A stretch of 64,000 bases of DNA from Erwinia sp. E602 (GCF_018141005.1 NZ_CP046581.1:186001-250000); one strand, 5' to 3'; shown: positions 52,134 to 60,516, counted from the stretch's first letter. Notes: generated by a model not told the origin, from the sequence alone. Numbers and translations are program-made.

Positions 52134-52529
52134 ATGAGCAATCCAGCACTTTTTCTCCTGATAGCGATCTTTCTGTACGTGAAATGTTTTGCGGCGAACA
52201 TGGAAAGTGACCTGAGCAAAGTCAGTGTTTTCTCAATGGGCCATAACGGATTTTATCCGAAAATTATGCCACAGCAAAAACTATACGAAGAAGCACTTTC
52301 CAGCGAAAACGCAGTCGGCATCTTTGAAACTATCCTCTCCGATCGTGCAGCTACCCCGGAGAGTAAGATGTACGCACTCTGTGGCTTACGCCATAAAGGG
52401 GTACTTCTCCGGGATGACGATCTTAAGAAATTTGATAAATTAGACGTTAATGTACTGAAAGCAGATGTCATTACTAAATGGAAGTTTAACGCTTTGCGTG
52501 AAAGCGTTAATAAAAATGGCTGCGGTTAA
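52134..52529 (+). CDS. Small exported protein, candidate amidase immunity protein
   Basis: 131 residues, ribosome site GGAGGGG. Signal sequence MSNPALFLLIAIFLYVKCFA then about 110 residues, helical in character (KLYEEALSSENAVGIFETILSDRAATPESKMYALCGLRHKGVLL), with KMYALCGL recalling small helical-repeat proteins, and a last cysteine that could bridge with the first. I do not recognise a named family. Its position behind a signal-less cell-wall amidase, its periplasmic destination and its AT-rich composition fit an immunity protein, but it could equally be an unrelated envelope protein. Confidence 0.6.
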   Translation: MSNPALFLLIAIFLYVKCFAANMESDLSKVSVFSMGHNGFYPKIMPQQKLYEEALSSENAVGIFETILSDRAATPESKMYALCGLRHKGVLLRDDDLKKFDKLDVNVLKADVITKWKFNALRESVNKNGCG

Positions 52530-52647
52530 CCGGGAAGGAATAATAAAAAAATCTTCGTTCAGACAGGATCACAGAAATACCCGGTGATATCAAATGGGAA
52601 GGTGGTCGGGAATCCGGCAACTTTTCCCACCCCGAACGGGAGTCGCC

Positions 52648-53229
52648 TCAGAAGGTCAGCCCGCCATAAAGAAATTTTCCGCGTTCCTGTGCAATCGCCG
52701 CCAGCGCCGCTTCTGCCGGATCTTCCAGCAGCGTCTGGATCAGCACGCCAAGATAGCAGGCGGCCAGCACCGCGGTAGAGATGTCCGTGCTGAAAAATCC
52801 ACGCTCCTGCTCCAGCCGCATATTGCGTGAAATCCACTTCAGCAGGTTATTGCGGGTAGCCTCCCCCTGCGGCTGCTGGAACAGGCTGATGCGGGTCAGG
52901 TGGCGGTGGGTGGTGAAGAACTCCAGATAGCGATGAAAGCTGTTGATGATGTTTTTTTGCACGTCCTCCTTTGGCAGCGACGCGTCAATCAGCATGGAGA
53001 CCACCAGCTCCTCCAGTTCAGCGTCAAAGCGCGAAACCAGTTCCTGATAAATCACCTCTTTGGTGCTGAAATAACTGTAAAAACTGGGCTGTGTTACGCC
53101 AGCGGCCTTCACGATGTCGCTGATGCGGGTGCCGTGGAAGCTGTGTTCGGCAAACAGCTCTGCCGCTACGGTAAGCAGCCGTTCACGGGTGCGTTCGCCT
53201 TTGGTTTCGCGGCGGTTTTTTTTCATCAT
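52648..53229 (-). CDS. TetR-family transcriptional regulator
   Basis: 193 residues (start ATG 53229 or 53226). DNA-binding domain GERTRERLLTVAAELFAEHSFHGTRISDIVKAAGVTQPSFYSYFSTKEVIYQELVSRF; the C-terminal domain (HRYLEFFTTHRHLTRISLFQQPQGEATRNNLLKWI) is of the general TetR_C type. It is not closely flanked by an obvious target: the split transketolase operon lies on the same strand about 430 nt upstream and ends in its own terminator. The regulator may act on genes elsewhere or on itself. Confidence 0.88.
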   Translation of the reverse strand: MMKKNRRETKGERTRERLLTVAAELFAEHSFHGTRISDIVKAAGVTQPSFYSYFSTKEVIYQELVSRFDAELEELVVSMLIDASLPKEDVQKNIINSFHRYLEFFTTHRHLTRISLFQQPQGEATRNNLLKWISRNMRLEQERGFFSTDISTAVLAACYLGVLIQTLLEDPAEAALAAIAQERGKFLYGGLTF

Positions 53230-53657
53230 TATTTCTACATTCAGCCAGTTATCAGTGCGCAGACTATCTTTCGTCGCGGCCTGAACACGGCCACAGGCAG
53301 GATCAACCGCGCGACGTCACGCCTTTTTGCAGGGAAAATTGCGCGTAAAGTTACTTTACAGTAATCATTTTAAGCGGCTGTGATCGCTATCGTATACAGA
53401 AAAATCAGCGCAGGGAATTTCCTCAGTACGCAGAGCTTCAGGAAGCCGTAACCGGACGCTGGCGGCGGGCCTGCTGTAAAAGTACATCATCAGTATCCGC
53501 TATCCGGCCTGCAAAGATTCAGCTCACGCAGTCCGCTGCAACATGCCCCGGCTTCCGTTCTTCCGATCCGGACAATAAAAAACCCCGCAACCTTGATGGC
53601 GGGGTTTCATGCTCAGACGTCGCAGTGCTGAAATATTAAGCTACTCAACGGTCATTT
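53230..53657. other. Gap between the TetR gene and the transketolase operon
   Basis: About 430 nt. It contains the transketolase operon terminator at 53577-53607 and presumably the TetR promoter close to 53230-53350, where the DNA is AT-rich. No further gene is supported. Confidence 0.5.
53577..53607 (-). terminator. Intrinsic terminator of the transketolase operon
   Basis: AAACCCCGC and GCGGGGTTT form a perfect 9-bp stem with a 10-nt loop; on the minus strand it is followed by a T-run (plus-strand A's at 53577-53582). Confidence 0.9.
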
Positions 53658-54611
53658 TCAGGCGCGGTTCTCACCCTTTACCAGCGCGGCGGCGGTATCA
53701 CGCACGCTGGCGGCATCAATTCCCAGCCCGACGCGGGTAGACTGACGGTCGCCGGCAATGGCGTAACCGCCGTCGGTGACGCCCAGTCGTTTCAGACGAG
53801 CGCGCAGGCCGTTTTCGGCGATAACTTCGGCCACCAGGCTGCCGACGCCGCCGTTAATATTGTGCTCCTCCACGCTGATCACCTGCGGAATGTCGCCGAT
53901 GACGCGGGCCAGTTCGGCGGTATCGCACGGGCGAACCGACGACACGGAGACCACCGTGGCCTGAATACCCAGCTCGCTGAGCTGAGCGGCGGCATCCACC
54001 GCTTCATGTACCGCCGAACCCAGCGCCACCAGCGCCACGTCACTACCCGTGCGCAGCACGTCAATTTTTCCCGGCGTGAACTGATACTGCTCATCGTGCA
54101 GCACCGGCAGGTCTTTACCGTCAAGGCGGATATAGACCGGCCCGGTGTGGCGCAGCGCATAGTCAATAATCTGGCGGCACTCGGCCGGGCAGGATGGCGC
54201 ATAAATTTCAATGTTGCCGAAGCCGCGCATCACCGCGATATCGTCGGTGCTGTGGTGGGTGCTGGCCAGCGGGCCGTAGCTGGCCCCGGCGTTCAGGCCG
54301 AACAGCTTGACGTTGGTGTTGTTATAGCAGACGTCAACTTTGATCTGCTCGTTAGCGCGGGAAATCAGGAACGGCGCGGCGTTACAGGTAACGGCGACTT
54401 TACCGCCCAGCGCCAGGCCGGCGGCGGTGCCCACCAGCACCTGCTCGGCAATACCGACGTTAACGGTACGGCCGGGAAACGCCTTCAGGAACGGGCCGAT
54501 TTTGGCAGTAGAGGTGGAGTCAGCCACCACCGGCACCACGTCCACGCCGTCGTTAACCGCGTCGATTAACGCTTCGACCATCACGGTCGCCAGGTGTTTT
54601 TTCTCACTCAT
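53658..54611 (-). CDS. Transketolase, C-terminal subunit
   Basis: 317 residues covering the pyrimidine-binding and C-terminal domains of a split transketolase. The glutamate that activates thiamine diphosphate is in RTVNVGIAEQVLVGTAAGLALGG; GASYGPLASTHHSTDDIAVMRG and the GPVYIRLDGKDLPVL segment are typical. C-terminal domain: ISVEEHNINGGVGSLVAEVIAENG. It overlaps the N-terminal subunit gene by 8 nt, so both are made in equal amounts and assemble as a heterotetramer. A dedicated copy under a SorC-type regulator suggests a special pentose or ketose pathway rather than housekeeping pentose phosphate metabolism. Confidence 0.9.
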   Translation of the reverse strand: MSEKKHLATVMVEALIDAVNDGVDVVPVVADSTSTAKIGPFLKAFPGRTVNVGIAEQVLVGTAAGLALGGKVAVTCNAAPFLISRANEQIKVDVCYNNTNVKLFGLNAGASYGPLASTHHSTDDIAVMRGFGNIEIYAPSCPAECRQIIDYALRHTGPVYIRLDGKDLPVLHDEQYQFTPGKIDVLRTGSDVALVALGSAVHEAVDAAAQLSELGIQATVVSVSSVRPCDTAELARVIGDIPQVISVEEHNINGGVGSLVAEVIAENGLRARLKRLGVTDGGYAIAGDRQSTRVGLGIDAASVRDTAAALVKGENRA

Positions 54612-55434
54612 CTTTCAGCTCCTCCAGCGCCAGCTGCACTTCTTCGCCTTTCGGCACCCGGTGATGCCACTCCGGCTTGCCCTGAATAAAGGAGATGCCA
54701 AAACCTTTTTCGGTATTGGCGATCACCACGTTAGGTTTGCCGTTGGCCGGCAGGTTCTCCAGCGTGTCCACCACGCTCTGCATGACGTTGCCCTGGCACT
54801 CGGTGACGTTGAAGCCAAACGCCTGCCATTTTTCCGCCAGCGGGTCGGTATTCATAATGTCGCGGGTGTGACCGGCCAGCTGCAGCTTGTTCTTGTCGTT
54901 GATGATAATCAGGTTATCCAGGCCGTAGTGGGCGGCGACCAGCGCGGCTTCCCAGTTACTGCCTTCTGCCAGCTCACCGTCGCCGGTGACCACGAAAATT
55001 TTGCGCGGGCTGTTATCTTTCTTCGCCGCCAGCGCCAGGCCGACCGCAACGGGCAGGCCGTGGCCCAGCGCGCCGGTGTTCAGCTCGACGCCCGGCGTCT
55101 TATGACGCACCGGATGGCCGGGCAGGTGTGAGTCGGCGTGCTGATAGGTCGGCAGCCACTCAACCGGGATATAGCCGGCTTCCGCCAGTACGCAGTAATA
55201 ACCGCCGGCCGCATGGCCCTTCGACTGAATGTAGATATCACGCTCGGGATCGTTAATACGATCCGGCGCGCAGTTCAGCAGGCGGAAGTAGAGTGCGGTC
55301 AGGATCTCCACCTGAGAGAGGTCCGCACCGGTATGCCCGCCCGCCGGGCTGTTGGCGTTCAGTTCAATAATCCGGCGACGGATCGACCGGGCTCTTTTCT
55401 CAAGGTCCTGCACGTCGAGTGCGTAGGAATTCAT
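54604..55434 (-). CDS. Transketolase, N-terminal (TPP-binding) subunit
   Basis: 276 residues holding the thiamine diphosphate/magnesium domain: SPAGGHTGADLSQVEILTALYF, SKGHAAGGYYCVLAEAG, GALGHGLPVAVGLALAAK and the metal motif VVTGDGELAEGSNWEA...IINDKNKLQ. GGAGGG precedes ATG. First gene of a two-gene leftward operon. A perfect dyad ATTGAATA-TT-TATTCAAT ends 27 nt upstream, presumably bound by the divergently encoded SorC-family regulator. Confidence 0.9.
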   Translation of the reverse strand: MNSYALDVQDLEKRARSIRRRIIELNANSPAGGHTGADLSQVEILTALYFRLLNCAPDRINDPERDIYIQSKGHAAGGYYCVLAEAGYIPVEWLPTYQHADSHLPGHPVRHKTPGVELNTGALGHGLPVAVGLALAAKKDNSPRKIFVVTGDGELAEGSNWEAALVAAHYGLDNLIIINDKNKLQLAGHTRDIMNTDPLAEKWQAFGFNVTECQGNVMQSVVDTLENLPANGKPNVVIANTEKGFGISFIQGKPEWHHRVPKGEEVQLALEELKDE

Positions 55435-55460
55435 GGTGCCCTCCTGAATACAAATTCGTT

Positions 55461-55478
55461 ATTGAATATTTATTCAAT
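55461..55478. promoter_or_regulatory. Palindrome upstream of the transketolase operon
   Basis: ATTGAATA-TT-TATTCAAT, perfect 8-bp arms, between the transketolase start and its presumed promoter. It shares the TGAATA/TATTC core with the larger palindrome at 55611. Confidence 0.7.
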
Positions 55479-55610
55479 GGTTGTACAGTATAGCCATGGC
55501 AACGGAGCGTACTTAAGCTGCTGCATCCTGCTCTGGCACTACTGAGTTAACTGGTACGTCGGTCAGCAACACCACTCTGTTACCTGCCGCCGTGCCCTTC
55601 GATTCATTCC

Positions 55611-55632
55611 TGATTGAATATATATTCCATCA
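55611..55632. promoter_or_regulatory. Second palindrome of the SorC-type regulator
   Basis: Arms TGATTGAATAT and ATATTCCATCA, a 22-bp dyad with one mismatch, in the divergent gap. A weaker half-site TATATTCA occurs near 55731. Repeated operators with AT-rich cores are usual for SorC/DeoR-like tetramers. Confidence 0.65.
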
Positions 55633-55799
55633 AGACTTAATATTCACTATTGTGTTCATTTTTGGCACACTGAGCCAGAGCAGCGATCGAAAAGTCCGAT
55701 CTCAATCACATTTATATCGTTAGTTGCATATATATTCAGGTTAGTATGTTAATAATCCGCTAAACGGGCCCCGGCCCGCTTAACCACGTGAAGGGACGT

Positions 55800-56750
55800 A
55801 TGACCAGGCAAAATGAACTCCGGCTGATGGTGAAAATCGCCACGCTGTACCATAACGAAGGCATGAAGCAGACCGAGATAGCCAGCACGCTGAACCTGTC
55901 GCAGTCGTTTGTTTCGCGCGCGCTTAACCGCAGCGTCAAGGAAGGCATCGTTAAAATCAGCGTGGTGCAGCCGCCCAACGTCTTCTCCGAGCTGGAGCGC
56001 GGCATCGAGCAGCGTTATGGCCTGCAGCAGGCGATTATTGTCGACGTGCCGGAAGATGAAGAGGGCGGCGCGGTGCGTCAGGCGATCGGTGCCGCCGCCG
56101 CGCACTATCTGGAAACGCGCCTGCGCCCGCATGAGCTGGTCGGCGTCTCCTCCTGGAGCAGCACCATCAAAGCGATGGTCAGTGAACTGCATCCGCTCAC
56201 CGTGCAGGCGGCCGGGGTGATCCAGCTGCTGGGCGGCGTGGGCGTTAACGGTAATGCGCAGGCGACGATGCTCACTCAGGGGCTGGCGGATATGCTCAGC
56301 TGTAAAGCGTGGCTGCTGCCCGCGCAGTCGCTGGAAGGATCGGTGGACAGCCGCGATCTGCTGGAGGCCGACAGCGACGTGCGCCAGGTGCTGGAGAAGT
56401 TCAACGACGTCACCCTGGCGCTGGTGGGTATCGGCGATATGGAACCGTCACAGCTGCTGCGTTACTCCGGCAACTACTACGATAAGAGTATGCTCGATCG
56501 GCTGGCGGCGCGGGGCGCGGTAGGGGATATCTGCCTGCACTACTACGATGCCGCAGGCCAGCCGGTGCTGCAAACCTCGGAGGATCCGGCGGTGGGCATC
56601 AAGCTGGAACAGCTGAAGCACTGCCCGCACGTGGTGGCGCTGGCCGGTGGCCGCCAGAAGGCCGCCGCTATCCAGGGTGCGCTGCAGGGCGGCTACCTTA
56701 ACGTGCTGATCACCGACTATCCGACCGCGCGTTTGTTGATCGCCGGGTAA
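55800..56750 (+). CDS. SorC-family sugar-binding transcriptional regulator
   Basis: 316 residues from ATG 55800 (AAGGGA upstream). N-terminal HTH MVKIATLYHNEGMKQTEIASTLNLSQSFVSRALNRSVKEGIVKI; the remainder is the sugar-phosphate-binding domain of SorC regulators (VGVSSWSSTIKAMVSELHP, GVIQLLGGVGVNGNAQATMLTQGLADML, ALVGIGDMEPSQLLRYSG, GDICLHYYDAAGQPV, VVALAGGRQKAAAIQGALQGGYLNVLITD). It is divergent from the split transketolase genes across a 365-nt gap with two palindromes, so it very likely controls them. The effector is probably a sugar phosphate. Confidence 0.92.
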   Translation: MTRQNELRLMVKIATLYHNEGMKQTEIASTLNLSQSFVSRALNRSVKEGIVKISVVQPPNVFSELERGIEQRYGLQQAIIVDVPEDEEGGAVRQAIGAAAAHYLETRLRPHELVGVSSWSSTIKAMVSELHPLTVQAAGVIQLLGGVGVNGNAQATMLTQGLADMLSCKAWLLPAQSLEGSVDSRDLLEADSDVRQVLEKFNDVTLALVGIGDMEPSQLLRYSGNYYDKSMLDRLAARGAVGDICLHYYDAAGQPVLQTSEDPAVGIKLEQLKHCPHVVALAGGRQKAAAIQGALQGGYLNVLITDYPTARLLIAG

Positions 56751-57207
56751 GTTGGGCGGCAAATGCTGGCGCGGTGAAACACGATGGATATCCTTATTGA
56801 ACAGAACGCAGCGCGCAGCGCCAGCTACTGCGACTATCAGGTCACGGTCAGCGCGATAGAGGCACAGACCCGTCCGGCACTGACGATGTGGCCGGCGCCG
56901 CCCACAGCGATCGCCGCGACGGTTAAGCACGTCAGGGGGACGTGTCGCAGGATCTCGGCTGCCCGTAACGGTAAGGTGTCAGACGTCATTACGTCGCTTT
57001 CGTACGAAAAAAACCTTTACTATTCATACCACAAACTTCCCATATCCGCCTGCAGGAGGAACGTCCCTCCTGACCTATGTCCGATGTAAATGTCTTTATA
57101 AAGGGTGCTGCTTAAGTACAGTTGATAAATATGGCATTAATAATCATATACAGTAAATAATGTGATAAAATAAAGCTATTAAAAGTTAATATAAAGGTGC
57201 GGGTTTT
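56751..57207. other. Transition region into AT-rich DNA
   Basis: About 455 nt without a supported gene. The left part (to about 57000) is GC-rich with several short open frames on both strands, none with a ribosome site or family resemblance. From about 57000 the sequence becomes AT-rich and stays so to the right edge. The boundary may mark one end of an acquired segment, although no direct repeat, tRNA or integrase was seen. Confidence 0.5.
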
Positions 57208-57660
57208 ATGAAAGTGATTCAATGCGGTATACGTGACGTGAAGTATGGAGAGAACGTTACGGTTATCAGTCCAGTTAATATTTATGAATGCGAACTTGAA
57301 GACAACGTTTTTATCGGTCCATTCGTTGAAATTCAAAAAGGTTGCGTTATCAGTGAGGGTACCCGAATTCAGTCGCACACTTTCCTGTGTGAAGATGTCA
57401 GTATTGGTTCAAACTGCTTTATTGGCCATAACGTTACCTTTGCAAACGATCTTTTCAGGAGCGGGGCTCCTGATCCTTCATCTTCAAGCTGGATAACCAT
57501 CACACTGGGAGATAACGTTACTATAGGCAGCGGAGCCACCATTCTCACTACTTATATTGCCAGCGGATCTGTCATTGGAGCCGGGAGTGTTGTCATTAAA
57601 GATATTGAAAAAAAAGGGGTTTATGCGGGAAATCCGGCCAGATTGATACGATTGCTTTGA
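57208..57660 (+). CDS. Hexapeptide-repeat acyltransferase (WbbJ/QdtC-like, sugar N-acetyltransferase type)
   Basis: 150 residues built of left-handed beta-helix repeats: YGENVTVISPVNIYECELEDNVFIGPFVEIQKGCVISEGTRIQSHTFLCEDVSIGSNCFIGHNVTFANDLF, then ITLGDNVTIGSGATILTTYIASGSVIGAGSVVIKDI and the closing YAGNPARLIR. The combination NVFIGP...FIGHNVTFANDLFRSG matches acetyltransferases that act on 3-amino or 4-amino sugars. It converges on the five-gene leftward operon containing NtdABC-like genes. N-acetylation of kanosamine, perhaps for self-protection or tailoring, is a reasonable inference but not shown. Confidence 0.75.
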   Translation: MKVIQCGIRDVKYGENVTVISPVNIYECELEDNVFIGPFVEIQKGCVISEGTRIQSHTFLCEDVSIGSNCFIGHNVTFANDLFRSGAPDPSSSSWITITLGDNVTIGSGATILTTYIASGSVIGAGSVVIKDIEKKGVYAGNPARLIRLL

Positions 57661-57662
57661 TT

Positions 57663-57684
57663 GAAAATGGGCCCGGAGGCCCAT
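57663..57684 (-). terminator. Hairpin between acyltransferase and monooxygenase genes
   Basis: ATGGGCC-cgga-GGCCCAT, 7-bp perfect stem; on the minus strand it is followed by TTTTC, so it can end the leftward operon. Confidence 0.7.
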
Positions 57685-57691
57685 AAACGTA

Positions 57692-59227
57692 TCAAAGATA
57701 AATCTGAGAATAAGGCAATGTTACAGCGATTTTATCTTCTTCCTCAATGTCTATAGCGGCCTGATAATCAGTTGGGCTTATTTCACCTTTATTCATAAGA
57801 TTAAGGAGCGATTTCTTTTTCAGGCTGGCAAGGACTCGTAATCGGGTTGTCTCAAAGTCGAAACGATCGTCCATTCTGCCGCGTTCAGGCTCATCCGGTG
57901 AAGCTGAAAGATATCCAGGTCTTACGACGCTTGAAACCAGATTCCAGTATCTGAAAAATTCCTTGGACGGGTCCGGTAATATACCAGCCTCAAGCCCGAT
58001 ACGAATGGTTTCCAGCCAGCTGTCATAGAATCTTCTAACTTGTAGATCTTTCATATTTTCTGCACACCACGTTTCCATCGCTTCCTTAGCTGGAAGAGCA
58101 ATTTTCCCTTCATAAAAGCCAATCACCCACTGGCTGATGATATCAAAATAGGGGAATGCGGCACCAAAGCCAGCAGTGTCGACCGGCGGGTTAATGATGG
58201 TAAGGCTTGGGTCCTGAGTCCAGAAAAAATGTTCATAAAGCTGGGTACGGTCGAATCCTTCTATGAAAGAATAATCGGGCATCTCATAGCCAGCACAGGA
58301 AATTACAGCATCATATTCACCGAGAGTTGCATCGACAAATTCGGTGCGCCCATCTGACAGAATGCGTTCTGCCTGAGGTTTAATCTTAATCAGACCCGAT
58401 GCAATGTTGGGAATGATTTTTTCGTTTACATGAACAGCATTGTTATTGGCCCGGGCGGGCAACATTCCTGACGAGCGGTATAGCTTCATATATTCTGGTA
58501 AGGCATCATCCAGATACTCCAGAAAGCTGGCATAGCTCATCTGACTTAACAAATATCTGCCAACATAGGAGTGCATCATGTCATTTGGGCCATTGACAAA
58601 TTGGCGAGGCAGATAAAGACCAATCTTTTTCACTGATAACGTTACAGACTGAGCATACGGCACTAGATCTGACGCAATATCAGCTCCGCTCACCCCGCCG
58701 CCAACCACAAGAACGTGTTTCCCCTGGAAAGGTTCAGGATCTCTGTAATTCCTTGAGGTAATTACCTGCCCCTTGAAATGCTCTAGTCCGGATATTTTGG
58801 GTATACGTGCCTGCCAGAGCTCACCCGTAGTAATAATTACTTTGTCGAAAATTTCTGTTTTGTGGTGGCGTCCCTCGGTAGTGCTGGTGACTGACCAGCC
58901 TTCATCTGTCCTCTTCACCTTAGTAATTAGTGTGTTCAGTCGGGTTGACTGCATCACACCTTCAGAAACTGCCATCTCTGACAGATAACTTCCTACCTGT
59001 TCTACGCCCAGAAAAACGTCAGAGCTTTGCCCCGGCACACAGGAATAATGAAACGTTTCGCGGGAGTTCTGCATGCGGGCATTACGGTAGGCTCCACCAC
59101 TATCCGGATTCCATATGCCTCCGACACGGGATAGTTTCTCAAAAAGCGTTACTGTAATACCCCGCCGGATAGCATTTCGGGCTGATATCAGTCCTGACGG
59201 ACCTGCACCGATAATTGCGATATTCAT
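57692..59227 (-). CDS. Flavin-containing monooxygenase (class B FMO-like)
   Basis: 511 residues from ATG 59227 (AAGGA upstream). FAD site GAGPSG (7-12), second dinucleotide site GGGVSG (176-181) for NADPH, and a CAGYE segment like the FATGY element of FMOs. The FMO fingerprint region reads FKGQVITSRNY (151-161), with Thr157 where the fingerprint has His. Class B FMOs oxygenate soft nitrogen or sulfur atoms. In an amino-sugar operon the likely target is an amino group, giving a hydroxylamine, oxime or nitro sugar; this is inference. Start and the upstream SemiSWEET stop overlap as ATGA. Last gene of the operon. Confidence 0.85.
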   Translation of the reverse strand: MNIAIIGAGPSGLISARNAIRRGITVTLFEKLSRVGGIWNPDSGGAYRNARMQNSRETFHYSCVPGQSSDVFLGVEQVGSYLSEMAVSEGVMQSTRLNTLITKVKRTDEGWSVTSTTEGRHHKTEIFDKVIITTGELWQARIPKISGLEHFKGQVITSRNYRDPEPFQGKHVLVVGGGVSGADIASDLVPYAQSVTLSVKKIGLYLPRQFVNGPNDMMHSYVGRYLLSQMSYASFLEYLDDALPEYMKLYRSSGMLPARANNNAVHVNEKIIPNIASGLIKIKPQAERILSDGRTEFVDATLGEYDAVISCAGYEMPDYSFIEGFDRTQLYEHFFWTQDPSLTIINPPVDTAGFGAAFPYFDIISQWVIGFYEGKIALPAKEAMETWCAENMKDLQVRRFYDSWLETIRIGLEAGILPDPSKEFFRYWNLVSSVVRPGYLSASPDEPERGRMDDRFDFETTRLRVLASLKKKSLLNLMNKGEISPTDYQAAIDIEEEDKIAVTLPYSQIYL

Positions 59228-59493
59228 GAACGTTCCTTCTTTCGGGATAGTAGGGTCATAATAAGAACCGGTGCAGCCAGGAATAGGGTGATGATATTTG
59301 CGAAAAGCACTGCTAAATCGGATTTCTGTAAACCATATATAATCCATAAAATAACGCCTATGAGAAACATGATGTACATCACCACGGATATTCCCTCTGT
59401 ATTCCGTGTCTTTAGCGTCTTGATACTTTGGGGGGCAAACGCGAACGTTGTAAAGAATGCAGCAAATAGGCCAATAATAAGAGTCGTGTCCAT
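59224..59493 (-). CDS. SemiSWEET-type sugar transporter (PQ-loop family)
   Basis: 89 residues, three hydrophobic helices. The first ends in FAFAPQSIKTLKTRNTEGIS, the PQ motif that opens bacterial SemiSWEETs; two such chains form the sugar channel-like carrier that moves glucose or sucrose by facilitated diffusion. It lies 6 nt behind the NtdC-like gene and overlaps the FMO gene by 4 nt. In B. subtilis the ntd operon is followed by a glucose transporter gene (glcP); here a SemiSWEET stands in the same place, either to bring in glucose or to release the amino sugar. Confidence 0.88.
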   Translation of the reverse strand: MDTTLIIGLFAAFFTTFAFAPQSIKTLKTRNTEGISVVMYIMFLIGVILWIIYGLQKSDLAVLFANIITLFLAAPVLIMTLLSRKKERS

Positions 59494-59499
59494 AATGAG

Positions 59500-60516
59500 T
59501 TAAAAAGCCTCTATAACTTGTTGAATATGCAAACCTGCCGATAACCCTGCGAGCAGGGAGCTCTTTGTGCCATTTTTCAGGTGTTCACACCAGTCTCTGT
59601 GCATATAGATGAATGAATCAGCCCAGTACGGAAGTTCGCGGGCGGGATCACTGAGCTGTTTTTCAGCACCGATGTTGACTTCTTCTGTCCCGGGGCTATC
59701 AAAACGCGTGAGGAAAAGTGTGTTTTCATTGCGTGTAGAGTACCGTATTTCGCCTTTGTCAAAAATTACATGAAGATGCAATCCGAGTTCATCCGGCTCT
59801 TCTGACTTGCTGGCATGAATCTTGAAATAGGCTCCCTGCTCTGACCGGCCAAACACATAGCCGTTATCATCCACCTCAACAGGTTTTTCCTGTTTAAACC
59901 TTACTCGGGTACCTTTAACGGTTCTGAGGGCATCAATGTCGATTTGTCCTTGCCCAAGCAGACAGAACATATCGAGAAGATGGCATGAAAGATCTCCCAG
60001 AGCTCCGCTGCTCTTGCTTTGCTGCGCTGAATCTCGCCAGGTAATATGATTACGTGTCAGTGCGGAGTTTTTGTTAAATTCTGCACCAAAGTAATGCATT
60101 TCTCCGAGTCTGTTAGCGGCCCGCCTTTGAATTATTTTTTCAATAACATGGTTATAACGGTAATTGAATGAAATAACACTTGCCGGAGGAGCTGCGGATA
60201 TTAACCTCTCCGCTGAAGCAAGATCTGTGGAAAGAGGCTTCTCACACAAAAAGGGGATTTTTCTGTAGCTGAGTACCTGTTCAGCAAGACTGACGTGAAG
60301 ATGATTCGGTGTACAGATGATGAACCCCTCACTGATCTCCGCGAGCTGACTGAGATGCTGGCAGCATGTAACCGGCAGTGAGGACGACTCGCTGAGCTCG
60401 CGTATGTTTTCTTCGTTAATATCGTAAAAAGCCAGGCCAGTTACGTATCTGTTTAGCGACAGCGCTCTGACGTGCGCATGCGCTATACCTCCACAGCCAA
60501 CAATACCGATAATCAT
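59500..60516 (-). CDS. Gfo/Idh/MocA oxidoreductase, NtdC-like (glucose-6-phosphate 3-dehydrogenase type)
   Basis: 338 residues from ATG 60516 (GGGAG 7 nt upstream). Rossmann start MIIGIVGCGGIAHAHVRAL, catalytic lysine in FLCEKPLSTD (Lys93) and the metal-free catalytic pair Asp175/His179 in GALGDLSCHLLD, as in NtdC and myo-inositol dehydrogenase. In Bacillus, NtdC oxidises glucose 6-phosphate at C3 to 3-oxo-glucose 6-phosphate with NAD. The start overlaps the phosphatase stop as ATGA. Order and coupling with NtdA- and NtdB-like genes supports the kanosamine route; a different keto-sugar substrate remains possible. Confidence 0.8.
   Translation of the reverse strand: MIIGIVGCGGIAHAHVRALSLNRYVTGLAFYDINEENIRELSESSSLPVTCCQHLSQLAEISEGFIICTPNHLHVSLAEQVLSYRKIPFLCEKPLSTDLASAERLISAAPPASVISFNYRYNHVIEKIIQRRAANRLGEMHYFGAEFNKNSALTRNHITWRDSAQQSKSSGALGDLSCHLLDMFCLLGQGQIDIDALRTVKGTRVRFKQEKPVEVDDNGYVFGRSEQGAYFKIHASKSEEPDELGLHLHVIFDKGEIRYSTRNENTLFLTRFDSPGTEEVNIGAEKQLSDPARELPYWADSFIYMHRDWCEHLKNGTKSSLLAGLSAGLHIQQVIEAF

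Noticed and set aside
56784..57089. Plus-strand ORF of 101 codons after the SorC regulator, and a 50-codon minus-strand frame in the same place
   Set aside because: Neither has a ribosome site, hydrophobic signal or recognisable domain; the region is at a composition break and probably non-coding debris.
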